NCBI GenBank assembly: GCA_024734495.1
Contig: JALMQS010000075.1
Location: 8,665,313-8,729,312 of the forward strand
Reading direction: 5' to 3'
DNA from: Forficula auricularia
Taxonomy: Eukaryota; Arthropoda; Insecta; Dermaptera; Forficulidae
DNA length: 64,000 bases
Shown here in pieces: positions 1-13,236 of this stretch. The notes under the pieces are model-generated. The model worked only from the letters and a program-made list of their open reading frames with translations, was not told the DNA's origin and ran no database searches. A program made the translations under genes and the position numbers. Position 1 is the stretch's first letter; every line of letters starts with the position of its first letter.

Positions 1-379
1 CTCTTAGATTTATAGATTTCCAGCATTTTCCATGACACTTTTGATGATTCGGATTATATATACTGTCATAGAAAATATCTATAATAGCATTTTCCATGAC
101 AGAATATGATCCGAATCCTCAAAAGTGTCATGGAACATGCTGGATATCTATATGAATAAGGAGTTTTATCAAAAAAGTGGTCCAAGTTCAAGTCAACAAA
201 ATTTCCTAGAGAATGAAATAGAAATCAAGTTTCTAAGATGAGTGTTTTCATTTTATGAAGGAAAAACTGCAATTTTTTGAAAAAACGGATCATTTCTTGT
301 CTTGGAAAATGCTGGATACCTATAAATCTAAGAGTTAAGAAAAAGTGGTCTAATTAAACGTTCAAGTAAACAAAATTTC
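1..379. repeat. Inverted-repeat-rich repeat fragment
   Basis: The segment at about 19-57 (CCAGCATTTTCCATGACACT and onward) reappears inverted at about 107-147, so the first 150 bases can fold into a long hairpin. A motif reading ctataaatctaagag occurs at the left edge (inverted) and again near 325-340. The same motif occurs at about 58290-58305 inside another foldback element, which ties the two regions together. Two imperfect direct copies of an aaaagtggtcya...caaaattt segment lie at about 170-210 and 343-378. No coding potential is seen. The element continues beyond the left edge of the window, so its true end is unknown. Confidence 0.55.
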
Positions 380-656
380 GGTTAAGATAAATTCAGTTCG
401 GCTCGGTTCGGCTCGTATATCTTCATTTGAGGTTGGTTTTTAGGCGATTAGGTTGGCGTTAGCCCGAAATGATGATATACGAGCCGAGCCGAGCCGAACT
501 GAATATATCTTAACCGAACCGGCAATGACTTTAACATATTCGATTTTTTTTGGGTATTTACTAATTTTTTAATTAATATTCATTTTCTAAAAGAATCCGT
601 CGTCAGTAGCGGCGCTTAAAAATTCGCCAAATCTGTAGCGTTAATACGTAAGTACC
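380..656. mobile_element. MITE, GGTACTTACG family (copy 1, 5'-truncated)
   Basis: The right end (gcgttaatacgtaagtacc at 638-656) matches the ends of two fuller copies at 31101-31493 and 48434-48845. The interior holds a palindrome of its own: ggttaagataaattcagttc at about 386 and its inverse near 515, built on cggctcggttcggctcg. The left terminal repeat is missing here. It abuts jockey LINE sequence on its right. It is non-autonomous and encodes no protein. Confidence 0.6.
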
Positions 657-2050
657 GAAAATCCCTCAAAGCCTCACCAACAAAAGAACTGATTGGAATG
701 AATTTAGAAGAAAGCTCGAGCAGTTTATAACTACTAACGACACTAACGAGAAAAGAGCAAATTGATAAAGAAGTTGAGCAATTCATAGCTGATATACAAC
801 ATGCAGCAGAGGAAAGCACACCATCAGTACGAGAAAATATTTCTCATAAAATATTTTATCCATTTGATAGATAAAAGAACTTATCTTGTCAAAAAGGAAA
901 GCTCGAAGAAAGTGGCAACAATCCAGACACCCCGACCACAAAACTATAGTGAATCGTTTAAATAGCCAATTGAAAAAACGTATTTTAGAATTTAAAATGA
1001 GTCAATAAGCGAATATCTTGAAAAATGAACTCCTGATAAACATACTGAATATTCTCTTTGGAAAGCCACCAAGAAAATTAAAAGACCTAAAATTCAAGAT
1101 TCCGCTCCGAAAATGCCAGATGGAAATTGGGGCAGGAGTTCAAAACAAAAATCGGATATTTTTGCTGATTATTTAGAAAATGTTTTTAAACCACCTTTAA
1201 TCCACCTTTAAATTCTAATGATAATCCTACCTTCATACATAAAACTGACAAAAAAGAAATTCCTCTTGTTACCTTAAAAGAAGTTAGGAATACTATCTCA
1301 TATAACTTTATAAACTACAATACCTCATAAACGCTTTCTTTAAACTTAGGTATGTGCCTCACCACTGGAAAATTGCTTAAGTGATACTTATTCTTAAGCC
1401 TGGAAAGGAGCCTACAGAAGTGGCCTCATATCGACCAATATCATTGTTGCCGATTTTGTCAAAAATCTTTGAAAAACTATTATTAGGGAGACTTATGGAA
1501 ATTATAAAGCATAAGAAATTAATACCTTCACACCAATTTGGCTTCAGAAATAAACACTCCACAATTGACCAAGTACACCGAATAGCGAATATCATTGAAA
1601 AGGCTTTTGAAGAAAAAAGTCTGTGCAGCAGTTTTTCTTGATGTTGCTCAGGCTTTCGACAAAGTTTGGCATGAAGGCCTTTTAGTCAAACTACATAAGT
1701 ATCTACCTGAACAGTTTTTCGAAATATTGCGATATTATATCAAAGATAGACGCTTTCGAGTTCGCCATGGCGATGAGCATTCTGAGCTAAAGCAAATATC
1801 TGCTGGAGTGCCTCAGGGCAGTGTTCTTGGCCCAACTCTATATTTGTTATTTACAAATGACATTCCACTTGATGAGAATGCTGCTATAGCTACATTTGCT
1901 GATGATACAGCACTCCTTGCAGTCGATGAAAATTTTTATGAAGTTACAGCTAAGCTACAAAGAGCTATAAACAAAATCAACGAATGGACCAAACGATGAC
2001 GAATAAAGCTCAATGAAACAAAGTCAACCCATTTCAATTTTACCTATAAT
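657..2050 (+). pseudogene. Jockey-type LINE reverse transcriptase (broken)
   Basis: Translated pieces are typical of a jockey-clade non-LTR retrotransposon ORF2. Around 1381-1641 there is a PGKEPTEVASYRPISLLP block and a QFGFRNKHST block. At 1595-1999 follow FLDVAQAFDKVWH, GVPQGSVLGPTLYLLF and the catalytic FADD box (around 1893-1904). The two reading frames overlap near 1600-1640, so a frameshift splits the domain. Upstream (about 657-1370) only fragments of the linker between endonuclease and RT are readable, with stops. The element resumes at 2809-2886 (IPYANTAKYLGMALDA) after an inserted foldback element. It is dead: frameshifted, stop-ridden and 3' truncated. Confidence 0.85.
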
Positions 2051-2808
2051 AAAAATTTTTAAGAAAAAAATAAAAACCGACTTCAAAAAATTAAGTGCAA
2101 CAAATATAAAAATACACTAAAAGGTATAAAATAATTATTATCTTATTTAGTTACAACTAAACGACGAAATATTAACACGAAATTACTTTTTAAAGTCGGT
2201 GCCAAACAAACTATACCTATAAGCGAGCGTACCCGCCAAACGTACTAAGTAAGATCCGTCGAGTGCGATTCATAAAAGGTATATGTTTGGCACCAACTTC
2301 AAAAAGTAATTTCGTGTTAATATTTCGTCGTTTAGTTGTAACTAAATAAGATAATAATTATTTTATACCTTTTAGTGTATTTTTATATTTGTTGCACTTA
2401 ATTTTTTGAAGTCGGTTTTTATTTTTTCTTAAAAATTTTTATTTTTCTCTTTTTAGTGATGTTATTAATAGTGATTATATCATCAGAACTTGACCAAATT
2501 AATATGACACCATCCCTAAGACACCCCCTTTCGGATAAAAAAAGAACCATCGAAATCGGTTCATAAACAAAGAGGTTAGGTCTAAACAAACCTAAACAAA
2601 CCTAATAAAAAAGGTCTAATACCTATGAAAAAAAATTGAAAAAAAATGGGACCAATCGGAAGCTAGACTGGACCCAATGCAAAAAAAAATTTCAAAATCG
2701 GTTGACAATTGGCGGAGATATGAGGTAACATAGGCACAAAAAAAAAAAAAAAAAAAATTCAATCGAATAGAGAACCTCCTCCTTTTTTGAAGTCGGTTAA
2801 AAAAATAA
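2051..2808. mobile_element. Foldback element, AACCGACTTC family (copy 1), inside the LINE
   Basis: Two arms of roughly 155-160 bases (about 2055-2212 and 2280-2438) are near-perfect inverse copies. They run from aaaaaccgacttcaaaaaat through aacgacgaaatattaac to ttggcac. A spacer of about 65 bases separates them. A further segment to 2808 ends in ggaggttctc and gaagtcggttaa sequence (read inverted). It interrupts a jockey LINE whose coding sequence resumes directly after it at 2809. Related copies are at 19313-19972 and 21717-22690. No protein is encoded. Confidence 0.75.
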
Positions 2809-2886
2809 CTACTATTCCTATCCAAATTAATCACCAAAGAATACCTTATGCCAATACAGCTAAGTATCTAGGTATGGCTCTAGATG
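2809..2886 (+). pseudogene. Jockey LINE, short continuation after the insertion
   Basis: The plus strand reads as the conserved jockey segment IPYANTAKYLGMALDA, which in intact elements follows the FADD region. It is the continuation of the ORF broken at 2050. The LINE sequence stops abruptly at about 2886. Confidence 0.65.
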
Positions 2887-3382
2887 CAATTTTTCAGGAT
2901 GTTTTGTTTTTCTGATTGTGTGTCTGGATCAAGATATGCACAATAACTTAAGAATAAAGTTGTATTCATGAGCGAAGGCAGGCAGCTGGTTATTATTATA
3001 AAAGATTTTTTGTAGGAATCAGAAAATAAATAAAATAAAATTGATGATGTTGATTTTTTCAACATTTCTTTATTGTAAGTAATAATACATTTTGAGAAAT
3101 TTCATCTATAATACATAAATTTATATATATATTTGGTATATAATTTTTTATTTCATTTAAAATAACAAAAAACAATTATATAGTAAAATATTGTAAATTA
3201 TAAATAGATTAAAAAAAAAAGAATATAAATTGCATGTTGATATTATTTTCTCTTATTTAAAGGAATGAAATGGATGCAAAAATAAAATAATTTTAGAAAC
3301 AAGGATGGAATGATTCAGGGGAGTTTTTCTAAAAGTTCGCTTTATATATATATAATATATATCTTGATAATTAAGGTTCGGT
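2887..3382 (-). other. 3' flank / 3' UTR of beta adaptin
   Basis: AT-rich sequence directly downstream (on the minus strand) of the beta-adaptin stop codon. It contains no open frame of note. A minus-strand AATAAA lies at 3069-3074, the best visible polyadenylation signal, so the 3' UTR is probably about 300 bases. Confidence 0.5.
3069..3074 (-). terminator. Candidate polyadenylation signal for beta adaptin
   Basis: Plus-strand tttatt reads AATAAA on the coding strand, about 310 bases past the TGA at 3385-3383. In DNA this AT-rich the hexamer also arises by chance, so the assignment rests on position. Confidence 0.35.
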
Positions 3383-6300
3383 TCAAGCGCGTAGAATGGC
3401 ATCGTATGCTTGGAATACACCTTGGGCAACTTCCAACGCCCGAGATTTGAGAGATAGCTAAAAGAGATAATACAAGAAAAGTTATTAGAATGATTGTAGA
3501 GATTAAATTAATAAAATAATTTGAATATGAATTGCTAGATAATTACGATAATTACCGTGACGTTGGGGTTATCTGGTTGCATTTTGAGCTCGCATAAAAC
3601 CCAAATTCCATTAGTTAATTTTAAAGACTGATATAGCATGTCTTGCCCCTCTACATTCCTTTTAGCAATTGTAAATACATGATTCGATTGCATTCGCGAG
3701 ACGACGGTGTCTAAAAAATAATTATCGATTAAATATGGAGTGAATGATATGGAATCGAGATGAATTTTCTCCCTTCATAATTTAAAATAAGTATGATGTG
3801 AATTTTTAGTTATGCTAGCATATAATAAAAAAATCAAATATTATATAATACCTGCAGGTAACTGGAGACCAGCTAATGTATATTGGATTTCATTGTGGGC
3901 AGGAATGTCTTTCCAGGTGGCTAAAAATACTCGCTTATCCATTTGGCCATCTTCAACGAAAAAGGCATTCATCGGAACCAGACAGGCAAAATATAAAACG
4001 TCAATATTATTCTTAATTGCAATCTGAAGGTTTAAAAGAAAAAAATGAAAATTTCAATGTTATTAGTTGAAATAGTCAAATATGAAAATATTTAAAATAT
4101 GTACGAGGTGGTAAGCACCTGAAGGTTATTGAGGGGCTCCATTCTTTGGACTGGCCCTTGTGTCCCCATCGGAATACTAGCGATATGATTTTGTCCAGCA
4201 GGTAGTGATGCTAGATTTTGTAACCCTGCTCCAGCAGAGAGTCCGAAACTATTTTTATTCAATTGAATGGCAAACCCATGCATAGGCTGCATTGCCTTAT
4301 TTGTTAATGACATTTCCATAAAGATCTGTCCACCTCTGTGTATCAATAATTGAAAATTATTTTTAATTAATATTTAGACACCTATTGAAAGAAAATTCAA
4401 ATTCAATCTGACCTTCTTGCAAAAGTTCCCCAAATTTCGAGACCTTTTCCTTTATCAGCTGGTAGCCAGAGAGCTTTTGGTGGAACGTAACCCCCATTGG
4501 TGCCAGCCACACTACCCGCACCTCCAAGACCAAAGATATCACCCAAAAGACCGGCATTTGAAGTAGTATTTGTTGCAGGCGTTGTCGAGACATCGGCTGC
4601 GAACTAGAACCAAATAAATGAGTTTATCACTATATGATTAAATATAATTTCAATTTGGTTATTCTAGAAGAAATAAATACCAGAGCATCAAGTCCACCAC
4701 CAAGAAGGTCCATTGAAGGAGGTTGTGTAGTTGCTACATTAGCGGATGTAGAGGGACCTGAACCAATATCCATCGAGAGAAGATCTCCAATCAAAGAATC
4801 CTGACTAGGAACCACAATTGCAGATGCACTGGTTGTATTAGCTGAAGACGAAGGCGGAGCTTCGCCATTTTGCTCCGATCTTGAAATAAATAAATAAATA
4901 AACAAATCAACTATTTAAGCAGCCTTTATAAATTAGAATATATACCTGGTTGAATTGAAAGGTTTCGGTAATTTGGGGCCAATACCAACACGGCCCTCGA
5001 CAAAAGCTGAAGGAGGCTTGTGATAAACACTCGCTAGGGAGGCAATATGGCACACAAGTTCATCGAGGAGAGTCGGTTCGAGAAGATCTGTCTCCTCACT
5101 AGAAACAAATATAAATGTTTAATTTTTTTGTTATTTATTCGAATTGCAAAATAATAATAATTAAAATATAATTTAAAGTCTTTACTGATTGATATAACGT
5201 GTCATTTGAATACCTGATAAGAGGTTTTTCTGCCAGTACCACTTCTTTAGCTGCAGCTGGATCAGTACTAAGAAGTCGCCAGTAAATGAATCCTCGATCA
5301 CGTAAGTCTGGATTGTCAGAATCTTGAGTTGCCAAACTAAGAACCTGACAGGAAAGTAGACAAATGATGATGAGAATGGGTTTTAGATATAATAATAAAG
5401 CTCTTTTCTCTAATTAATTTGATTTTACCTGTTGTACAAGCTCCTGAGTATCTGCAGGTCGTTTCAAAAATAATTTGACAATGGCAGTAAGTAATTGCAA
5501 CTGGACTTGAGTATTTTCATCATGAAATCCTTCTAAAAATGATTCTAATAGTTCATCAGCGTTATCAATTCTTTCAGCGTATTCCCCTGTGTTGAAAAAA
5601 TACATAAATATATATTAAAATTCAAAATAATAATTAGAGAGTGTTTTCATTTAAGTGATAATAATATTCGAGATTAAATATTTCAATTATTAATTTAAAT
5701 TTACCAATAATCCAAATCATAGATGCTCGAGCTTCTGGTTCATCAAGAGTATCTAAATTTTCGCAAAGGGTTGAAATAATCGACTCGTATTTATTAGGAT
5801 ATTTCCGAAAAATATCTTTGATTACTACAATGGCTTCTTGAACTACATAGTTAACCTAATCGAAAAAGATAACATAATTAATAAATGCTTACTAGATTTT
5901 CGCAATATTTACTTAGTTTAATTATAATTCTTTACTTTGGTTTGAATTAAATCCAATAAAGTGGAAACGCAACGTTCGGCAGATTGTTCTACCTTAATTG
6001 CACATCGACCTATAGCTCGAACTGCCTTTCGAACAAAGTCTACATCCACTTCAGTGGCATATCTGTAAAATAAACCACAAAAATATAATAACTTCTTGGA
6101 TAATAGAACGAGAATTCGTAGAAAATTCACTCTTTGACTTACTCTTTCAGTTCAGAAAGGACTTGTGCTATGTTTGCTTGTGATGCTAAACGTATCATAA
6201 TATCCAATTTCTCCAACTTGACATAAATAGGATCGTTGTACTTGACGAAAAAGACTTTCATTTCTTGCTTGAGAATATCAGATCTCTTCTGGACTATTAA

Positions 6301-9300
6301 GTTGATATTACGAAGAGCTACATATTGCACCTAAAAGAATATATTAAATTTCTTATTATCAAAAAATTATAATATAATAGATTAATCCTTCTGATTTTTA
6401 TTCAAACATTCTTCCTTTGAGGAGACTAATAATAATAATTAGACATTTTACTATCCGTTTATTTAAAAATGTATGTATATATAGGAAATAAAACCACAAT
6501 ATCCAAATATCGCCCCCAAAAATGGCGATAATTTGAAGGAAATGTTTTATTGGTTATTTACCTCCGGTTCAGAGGAGAGTAGCGTGACTAGTGGTGGTGC
6601 TAGTTTTTTGGTCAATGTGGAGACAAAATCTGAGTCGGAGGGTAACATTTCCATAAATTTCATCAGAACTTTTACAGCACTGAGAACCACCGCAGCATTT
6701 GCATGGGCCAAACGAGGTGTGATCCGTTCACAGATACTAGATAGACATTGAATATCAATAGATATAAATAATGGATTAAAAAAGAAAAGAAAACTGCGTT
6801 AAATGTAGAACCTCTGAGCTTCTCGGTCGTCATGAGGCTGATAATTGGCCAGAGCGTCAAGAATGAAGACCTGGCCCCATTCAGTGCATTCATTTAGAGC
6901 AGTTAAAAGTTTATTAATCGTCTGAGCATTCATTTCAACGAGAGGATGACCTGAAGGAGATGCCTCGTTGATTTCTGATAACGAGGCCACAGCATTCGCA
7001 ACAACCTACACAAATACAAATTATAAAATAATAATAATAATAATAGATAGATAATTATTTAAATTTTTTACCATAGGATTGGAATCTGATAAAAGTTCAC
7101 GAAGTTGGTCAAGGAATCCTTGGTCTTCAACTAATTGGGCGTTAATATCGTGTAATTTCGCAACACAAACGGCTGCTGTTTTCCTAACATATGGATCTTC
7201 ATCCTATATACACAATCCCCAACCATTCTCCATTAGATTATCTATTAAAAATTGAATTTAAAATTTGTAAAAGGTTGTTACCTTTAGGCATTTTCTTAGG
7301 GGCTCACATAAATATTCCGTTATTTTGTCAACTCGAATACAACCCATTGTGCGTACTGCTAGAGCACGAATCAGAGGATTCGGATCTTCACAATCCTAGA
7401 AATAAAAAGAGAAATGAATAATCACTAATTAAAGCAAACTGCTTTTAAATTTAAAACGAAACATTCACATTAAAAACAAAATTAATAACAAAACTACATA
7501 AAATAATACTGTTCTTTTGAAATTAAAAAGGCATGCAAAAGGTGTGCATCCACTTTTTCTTTTTTCTACTAGAAATATATGAATTCATTGAATTTCGAAA
7601 AATATAAGAAAAACTTTCAAGTCAGTTGGAGAAAAAATATACAAAAAATTTTATTTAAAAAATAATAATTTGTCTAATGCGATAAAAAAAAAGTTTCTGC
7701 ACATCATTAATTATTTATTTATTTTTATTTTGGAAAAAGCCCCCAACTTTTAAAAAATAAATAAAATATGTTTCTAAGAAAAATAAAATAAAAAATAAAA
7801 AAAATGATGCAAAACAAATAAGTAGGTACTAAAAAATATATATATATATTTTATTTTATTTATATTTATATATATATTGTGTAATAATATATTAAAGAAA
7901 TTAATAAATAAACTAAAATACTAAATAAATAAATAAATTCAAGCATTATCAAATAATATATCTAATAAATTCTTATTATAAATTGGCTAAAAAATAGTTA
8001 TAAAAAAATTATTAGCCTTCATAAAAAAATCTACAAACATATCATTTTGTTAGTGTCAAGAAATAGGAACAATTTTTTATTTTCTTTGATTAGTTTGAAA
8101 AAAATATCGTTCCTATTTACTAAACAAATTCATTCCATGTACATTTAAAAAATTAAATAGGTTTGTTTTTTACCCAGATGACTTGAATCCAATATTTTGG
8201 TTTTATATGGTAAGCAAAAGAAAATACAGAAACAATTTATTATAAAGATGCTGATAAACTTTTTCTTTTTAACATCAAAATTAAAACCATGTCATTTAAT
8301 CAGTTTAGGAGAAAATATTGAATTTATCGTAAAAATCTACTTTTCACTTTACATTTTTCTTATTATTATCTTTTTTTCGTTCACAATTTCTTTCTGTTTC
8401 TCTCATCAAAGAAATCCTCAGACATTGGTCGAATGATATACAATTTGTATGTTTGCATGAGGCTCGATGACCCTCAAGAGTTAGTTAAGCCTTATCAAAT
8501 TAAATTTTATTTTTCATTTTAAATTTCAATTAAGTAATAGGTGAAATTTTGTTAAGGACTGAGCTTAAATGCCTTAACTAATTTAGCATCCATGTTAATC
8601 CTCGGGTAAATAAAAAAGTAGAATCAAATTTTAAGTAATATTTTAGAGCTTTTAGAAAAATATATATATATAATTATAAATATAATATTCACAAATAAAT
8701 TAAACAAAAGTATCAGGGACTTTTTCTCTTGTAATAAAATATGTAAATAATCAATTAATATAAAACTAATAAGAATTGAAGAAAAATTGAAAAATTTAAA
8801 ATTTAGCTGCTCTTAAAATCAATTATTTAATTTTTCATTAATACATTAATACATTATTTCATAAGAGAATTTCACTAAAAATATGTTATCTTATTTATTC
8901 AAATTTCGATAGTATATTTGTACGTAAATGAGAATCAATCATATATATATGAAAAATTTTAAATTCTCACAATCTAGAAAAAGATTAATCTTCAATAACG
9001 AATACTACACAAATATAAATAAAAAAAGGGAGTTATATTTTATTCAATAAAATCTCCTTTTTTAATTCTTTTCAAGTTATTATTTCATTTTTCTTTAATT
9101 CAAATGATGAACAAAACATATTTAAATACAGTAGGGTTGAAGTAATCCTATAATTTCGATTTTCTTGTCACAGTCGCCTTAGCGTATTTCTCAGATTATA
9201 AATAGTTGGCCTTTAGTGACTTCTTGTTGGTCAAGAATTGAAATTGCCCATATGAATGGAATGCAAACGTATTTGAAGAGGTACAGGATTACCAAGACCG

Positions 9301-12300
9301 TACAATATATCTTAATTCTCTGTCTAAAATAATTATGAATTTCATTTTATTGAATTTAAATTATCATAAAGAAAATGAAAAGAATTTCATTTCCTATCAT
9401 TTTTTTTTTTAGAATTTAATGAATTTTACTCATCATTTGAAAAAATACTATAGTATTAGGATATTAAAAATAAAATAAGATGCAAAAAGGAGCAGCTTAA
9501 AATTATTCAATTATACATTTCTTTATCTATAAAGATATACTTTTTTTTTATTAAATATATATAATGTTTATAACGTTTTTCTACCTTGACAAATGTATTT
9601 ACAGCCATTATTGCCATATCGGGTTGAGATTTTGCATAATTCATTAAATACAAATAAACGAGCTTTTTAAGTTCCAGATTATCCGTTTGCATACAGTTGA
9701 CGACGTCGGGGAATAACGCAGACACATCTTTTCCAACTGTCATTGAAGCTATCACCTACAGAAAAATATAATCACAATATTAACAACACATAATCAAACC
9801 TTCCCATCCATCTCTCTTATTAAATATGACTTAAGACTCTAAATCATATCACTTATATTCAATACCAAATAACAGATTGCATTTGAATTATTATTAAGAT
9901 AATTACCTTTAAAGATATTATTTGCCGACATCTGTTGCATTGTCATTGCACTCTATGGGTTTAACATACACACCCCTAACGAGCTAAGGTCCAATCTACT
10001 AAATTCCATCTCAAAATTTGTTTAAAAAAAATTTCCAAAAGGTTTTAGCAATAATTTTAAAATTTTAAAGATATAAAATAATTCAGAAAAACCATTCCCA
10101 TGCATACTCATATTATTAATATGCAATAAATAATATAGTTCTAATAAGAATTAGAAAAATAGACAGCTCTGTGGACGAATTTGGGGAAGAGGAGTGCATA
10201 GAAGATGTTTTCCACGTTGAAACACAGGTGAGTGCTGAGAAATATTTTTTAGCCAGCCGAAAGAAAGCAAATGTAAGTAGGTACCTAGGTAAGATTACTT
10301 TCGCCAAATATTCAAGGATGTCGATCTGTGAATTCTAAAGAAATGAAAGAATTTGCATGGACTGGTTGTATCAACTTCATGTTCGGTGGCACAAAGTGAG
10401 AGTAAAGACGTTCGAGGTTGTCGGCGTCGGCGACAAAAGACTTGAGATCTAAACGGGTACCAAGTTCTAAAGCAGTTCCTTAAATCAGGCTTAGGAATGT
10501 ACAATCTTCTTGATATAGATGGGTTAGGTCTCTTTGAATTCTGGTGGGTAAACAAAAAGCTATCTTAGAATTAGAAGCTTTTTGGTAGGTTTTTATTAGT
10601 TCTTTTTTAGTCACTTTTGGGTAGGTGAGTTTGTTAACTCTTCTTTCCATTTAGAGATAGGAAAAGCAACGGTTGTTTTTGAAATTAGGCAGGAATAAGG
10701 AAATCTCTGCGTTGCTAAGGTAAATATTTTTAAAATATATTTTTTTTAGATAATATGATTGAAAGGGGTAGTCAATCCTGGGTTGGGACTAGAAGTATAG
10801 GTGTTGAAACCAGTGGTGGTTTTTGGTATGAGGATGATTCAGATGGTTATTTAGATTACAAGGATTTAGAGAAGAATGGTATTAATTTAAATAGGTCTGG
10901 TTCCTACAAGTTAGTTAATTCAGATATTAATATGTAGGTTTGCATTCATTTGTAGAATCTGGCATTGATTTGTGGAACAGTCGATTTACGCAGGCTTTTT
11001 GTCTATAATATACAAAATCTTTTCTTCTTTCTTTAATTTAATTTAATATAATAGAATTTTTTAAAAGATAGGTGTTTGTCAAGGTGACGTACTCATAACG
11101 TCCCTGAGAAGGGTTAAAAAAAATTTTTTTCGAGATATTTAAACGAAATTATGTTTTTTTCATCTTTATATAAAATACTTGCTTATTTTGATAAAAATAT
11201 AATTTTTGTGAAAATGAAATTTTAATTTTCTATTATATTTTTCATAAGGGTGGATTCATTGTAAAGTTTTTTTTTAAGATGAAGGGTTCAAATAGATTTT
11301 TTTCAAAATACTTTAACGAAATTATATTTTTTCATCTATATATAAAATAATCATTTAAATACAATTTTAATATTTAAAAATATAAGAGTATGGGGGGAGG
11401 AGGGTGACCCAAGTTTTGGTGAGAGGAATTGGTTACGCATCTGTTCTTCTGCCTAAGCCGTTTAAGATTTATTAAAATTATGTGTGAAAGAAATATGGGG
11501 ATAAAAGGGCTACAATGAGGCTGTGTCAGCATTTTATCAAAGCGCACAGCGTGCGCAGGCCAAGTTCAAGCATTAGCTTGGTAGTACACGCTGTACGCTA
11601 TGTACATGAACCATTTCGTGTAAATTTCGACCCCCTGCAACTCGGAATCCATTTGAGATACAGAGCTAAAATTATATATATGTAATTATGTAATCCATCT
11701 TGAGAATACAAAATTTCAATAATATAGCTTAAATAGATTCTGAGATATGGACCTGAGAAAATAGCTAATTTTGACACTCACTCACTGACAGGTCATCAAA
11801 ACCTATAGGCTACTTCCAATCATTCCAGCATCATGAAATTTCGCCAGCTAGTAGTTTGGGACATAAAAAAAGGAAAAATTACAAAAATAAAAACTTTCTA
11901 TCTTTCAACCCCTTCAAAATGGGACCAGGGTCAAAAGTGAAAATTCTAGCCCGTTGGACCAAACTCATCAAAATTTTGTATACATATTTTGTGAGTCCCC
12001 TGAAGGCTAGAAATGCAAAAACAAAGCACCCAAAATGGGGGGAGGGGGTTAAAAATAATTCCAATAATTCTAGCCCTTTGGACCAAAGGGCTTCCTCATA
12101 GCTTACAAAAAGAAGAGAAATCTCAACCAAAATATTTCTGTGAAAAAACAGGCCAGGCAGTGAAATCTAGTGTGTAGCCAAGTTAAATTCGCCAGGAATA
12201 ATTAAGTTGAGAGATCTACTATTTGAAGGAGACAATAAAGAGAGTGTAGTCTTCTGCTGGAATTATAAATTTTATTTATTTATAACGTTATAAATAAATA

Positions 12301-13069
12301 AAATTTATAATTCCAGCAGAAGACTACACTCTTTTATTGTCTCCTTCAATATATAAAAATTCTGCTACTCTCGGCAAAAATTTTCAATTTGATCTACTAT
12401 TTTCTCAACTTAATTAATTCAACTTGGCTACGCACTAGATTTCACTACTTTTTCGAACTGCCTGGCCTGTTTTTTCACAGAAATGTTTTGGTTAAGATAA
12501 CTTTTACAGAACCCTACAATGGGCGTTTTTATATTTCAATTCCCACGACTGTAATCGACTAGCTACAGTTTATTTCTGGTTTAAAAGAAATATATTTAAA
12601 CGTGAATTTTCAACTTTTGGATTAATATAAAATGAGGAATATATTTTTAATATGAAGTAAATGAAGTGGTTGAAAATTTGAACACCGGGAACGGCAAAAA
12701 TAAAATAATATAGTGAATAAGCGAATAAGGAGCTTGAAGACTGCAAAAAAACTCGGATGTGTAAAAATTGTCCTAATTTTATTAATACTTGGGATTTGTA
12801 TTCTATTTATGACTTGTAAAGTAAGGGACGAAAAATCATCATTTGTTTTTTGACGTGTCCGAGTGAACAGTCCATTAGGTGGAAAGCTTTTAAAAGAAAC
12901 TTAAAAATCAAATTTTTTATAAGATTGTATACTTAGTCAATTTTTATCAAATATAATTCACCTTTTTTACAGCTTCACGTTTTTTTTCCTTTTTGTCATT
13001 ATTCAGTTCTGATTTGAGCTCAAAAATCTCCCCTTTTTTGGTTGTCGTAAAATATTTTGAATCTGTCAT
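3383..13069 (-). CDS. AP-1-2beta: AP-1/AP-2 complex subunit beta (beta adaptin)
   Basis: Large subunit of the clathrin adaptor complexes. Insects use one beta chain for both AP-1 (trans-Golgi/endosome) and AP-2 (plasma membrane). Coding exons on the minus strand, in order: 13069-12962, 9755-9585, 7395-7282, 7203-7072, 7005-6812, 6736-6562, 6330-6143, 6062-5936, 5855-5705, 5586-5429, 5344-5214, 5098-4946, 4879-4681, 4603-4413, 4335-4119, 4023-3852, 3710-3556, 3457-3383. All junctions are GT-AG and all phases agree, giving 936 residues against 937 in vertebrate AP2B1. The start is [19 protein letters not shown]. Residues 1 to about 590 are the HEAT/armadillo trunk ([38 protein letters not shown]). 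The hinge carries a clathrin box LLSMD at 634-638. Residues about 670-936 are the ear (ending YDAILRA). The gene appears fully intact. Intron 1 is 3.2 kb and repeat-filled. Splice sites are inferred from sequence and homology, not from transcripts. Confidence 0.97.
7396..9584 (-). other. Intron 2 of beta adaptin, AT-rich
   Basis: About 2.2 kb between the exon ending at 9585 and the exon starting at 7395. It is extremely AT-rich with short AT microsatellites (around 7835-7880 and 8660-8690). I see no recognisable transposon protein, RNA gene or long inverted repeat. An open frame on the plus strand at 8197-8436 is hydrophobic low-complexity translation and not a gene. Confidence 0.6.
10900..10990 (+). 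pseudogene. CR1-like LINE tail relic in intron 1
   Basis: The stretch around 10932-10985 reads [15 protein letters not shown] in one frame and closely matches, at DNA level, the segment at about 45860-45905 of the LINE at 44190-46414 (GLHSIVGSGIDLWNN). The short open frame before it (10755-10937) is probably a decayed part of the same element. The copy runs opposite to the host gene. Confidence 0.5.
11640..12065 (+). repeat. Helitron-type internal repeat (relic)
   Basis: The segment contains the phrases ggaccaaactcatcaaaatt, gtatacatattttgtgagtc and ggctagaaatgcaaaaac followed by a G-rich run near 12035. These also occur in the Helitron at 20370-21296, in tandem at 37131-37390, and inverted at 60060-60180. 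No CTRR terminus is seen here, so this is a fragment. Confidence 0.5.
12115..12505. repeat. Foldback element with a perfect centre at 12286/12287
   Basis: Arms of about 190 bases are inverse copies. The inner 60-base arms (gagacaataaa, then tagtcttctgctggaattat) meet at taacgtta near 12283-12290. The outer arms (acaggccaggcagtg at 12149 and its inverse near 12455; agccaagttaaatt at 12177 and its inverse near 12420) are more diverged. Pieces of the same sequence recur at about 24990-25085 and 63960-64000, so it is a dispersed family. It lies in intron 1 of beta adaptin and has no coding content. Confidence 0.7.
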
Positions 13070-13236
13070 CTTGCAACTATTTAAAATAAAATATTAATTA
13101 GTAATAATAGCTTTCAAATAAATATATTTAAATCATTTACTCAGATGGATTGATTTTACAAAAATAATATACAAATAAATTATTATACTATAGTTGTCTT
13201 TTTGACACTGACAGACTTGAGTCTAGCTAGATGGTC

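Noticed and set aside
8197..8436. 79-codon plus-strand frame in beta-adaptin intron 2
   Set aside because: Hydrophobic Phe/Ile/Lys low-complexity translation of AT-rich DNA, with no homology and no splice context.
11879..12130. Paired frames on both strands near 12 kb
   Set aside because: Both fall in the Helitron-type internal repeat; there is no conserved protein signal.
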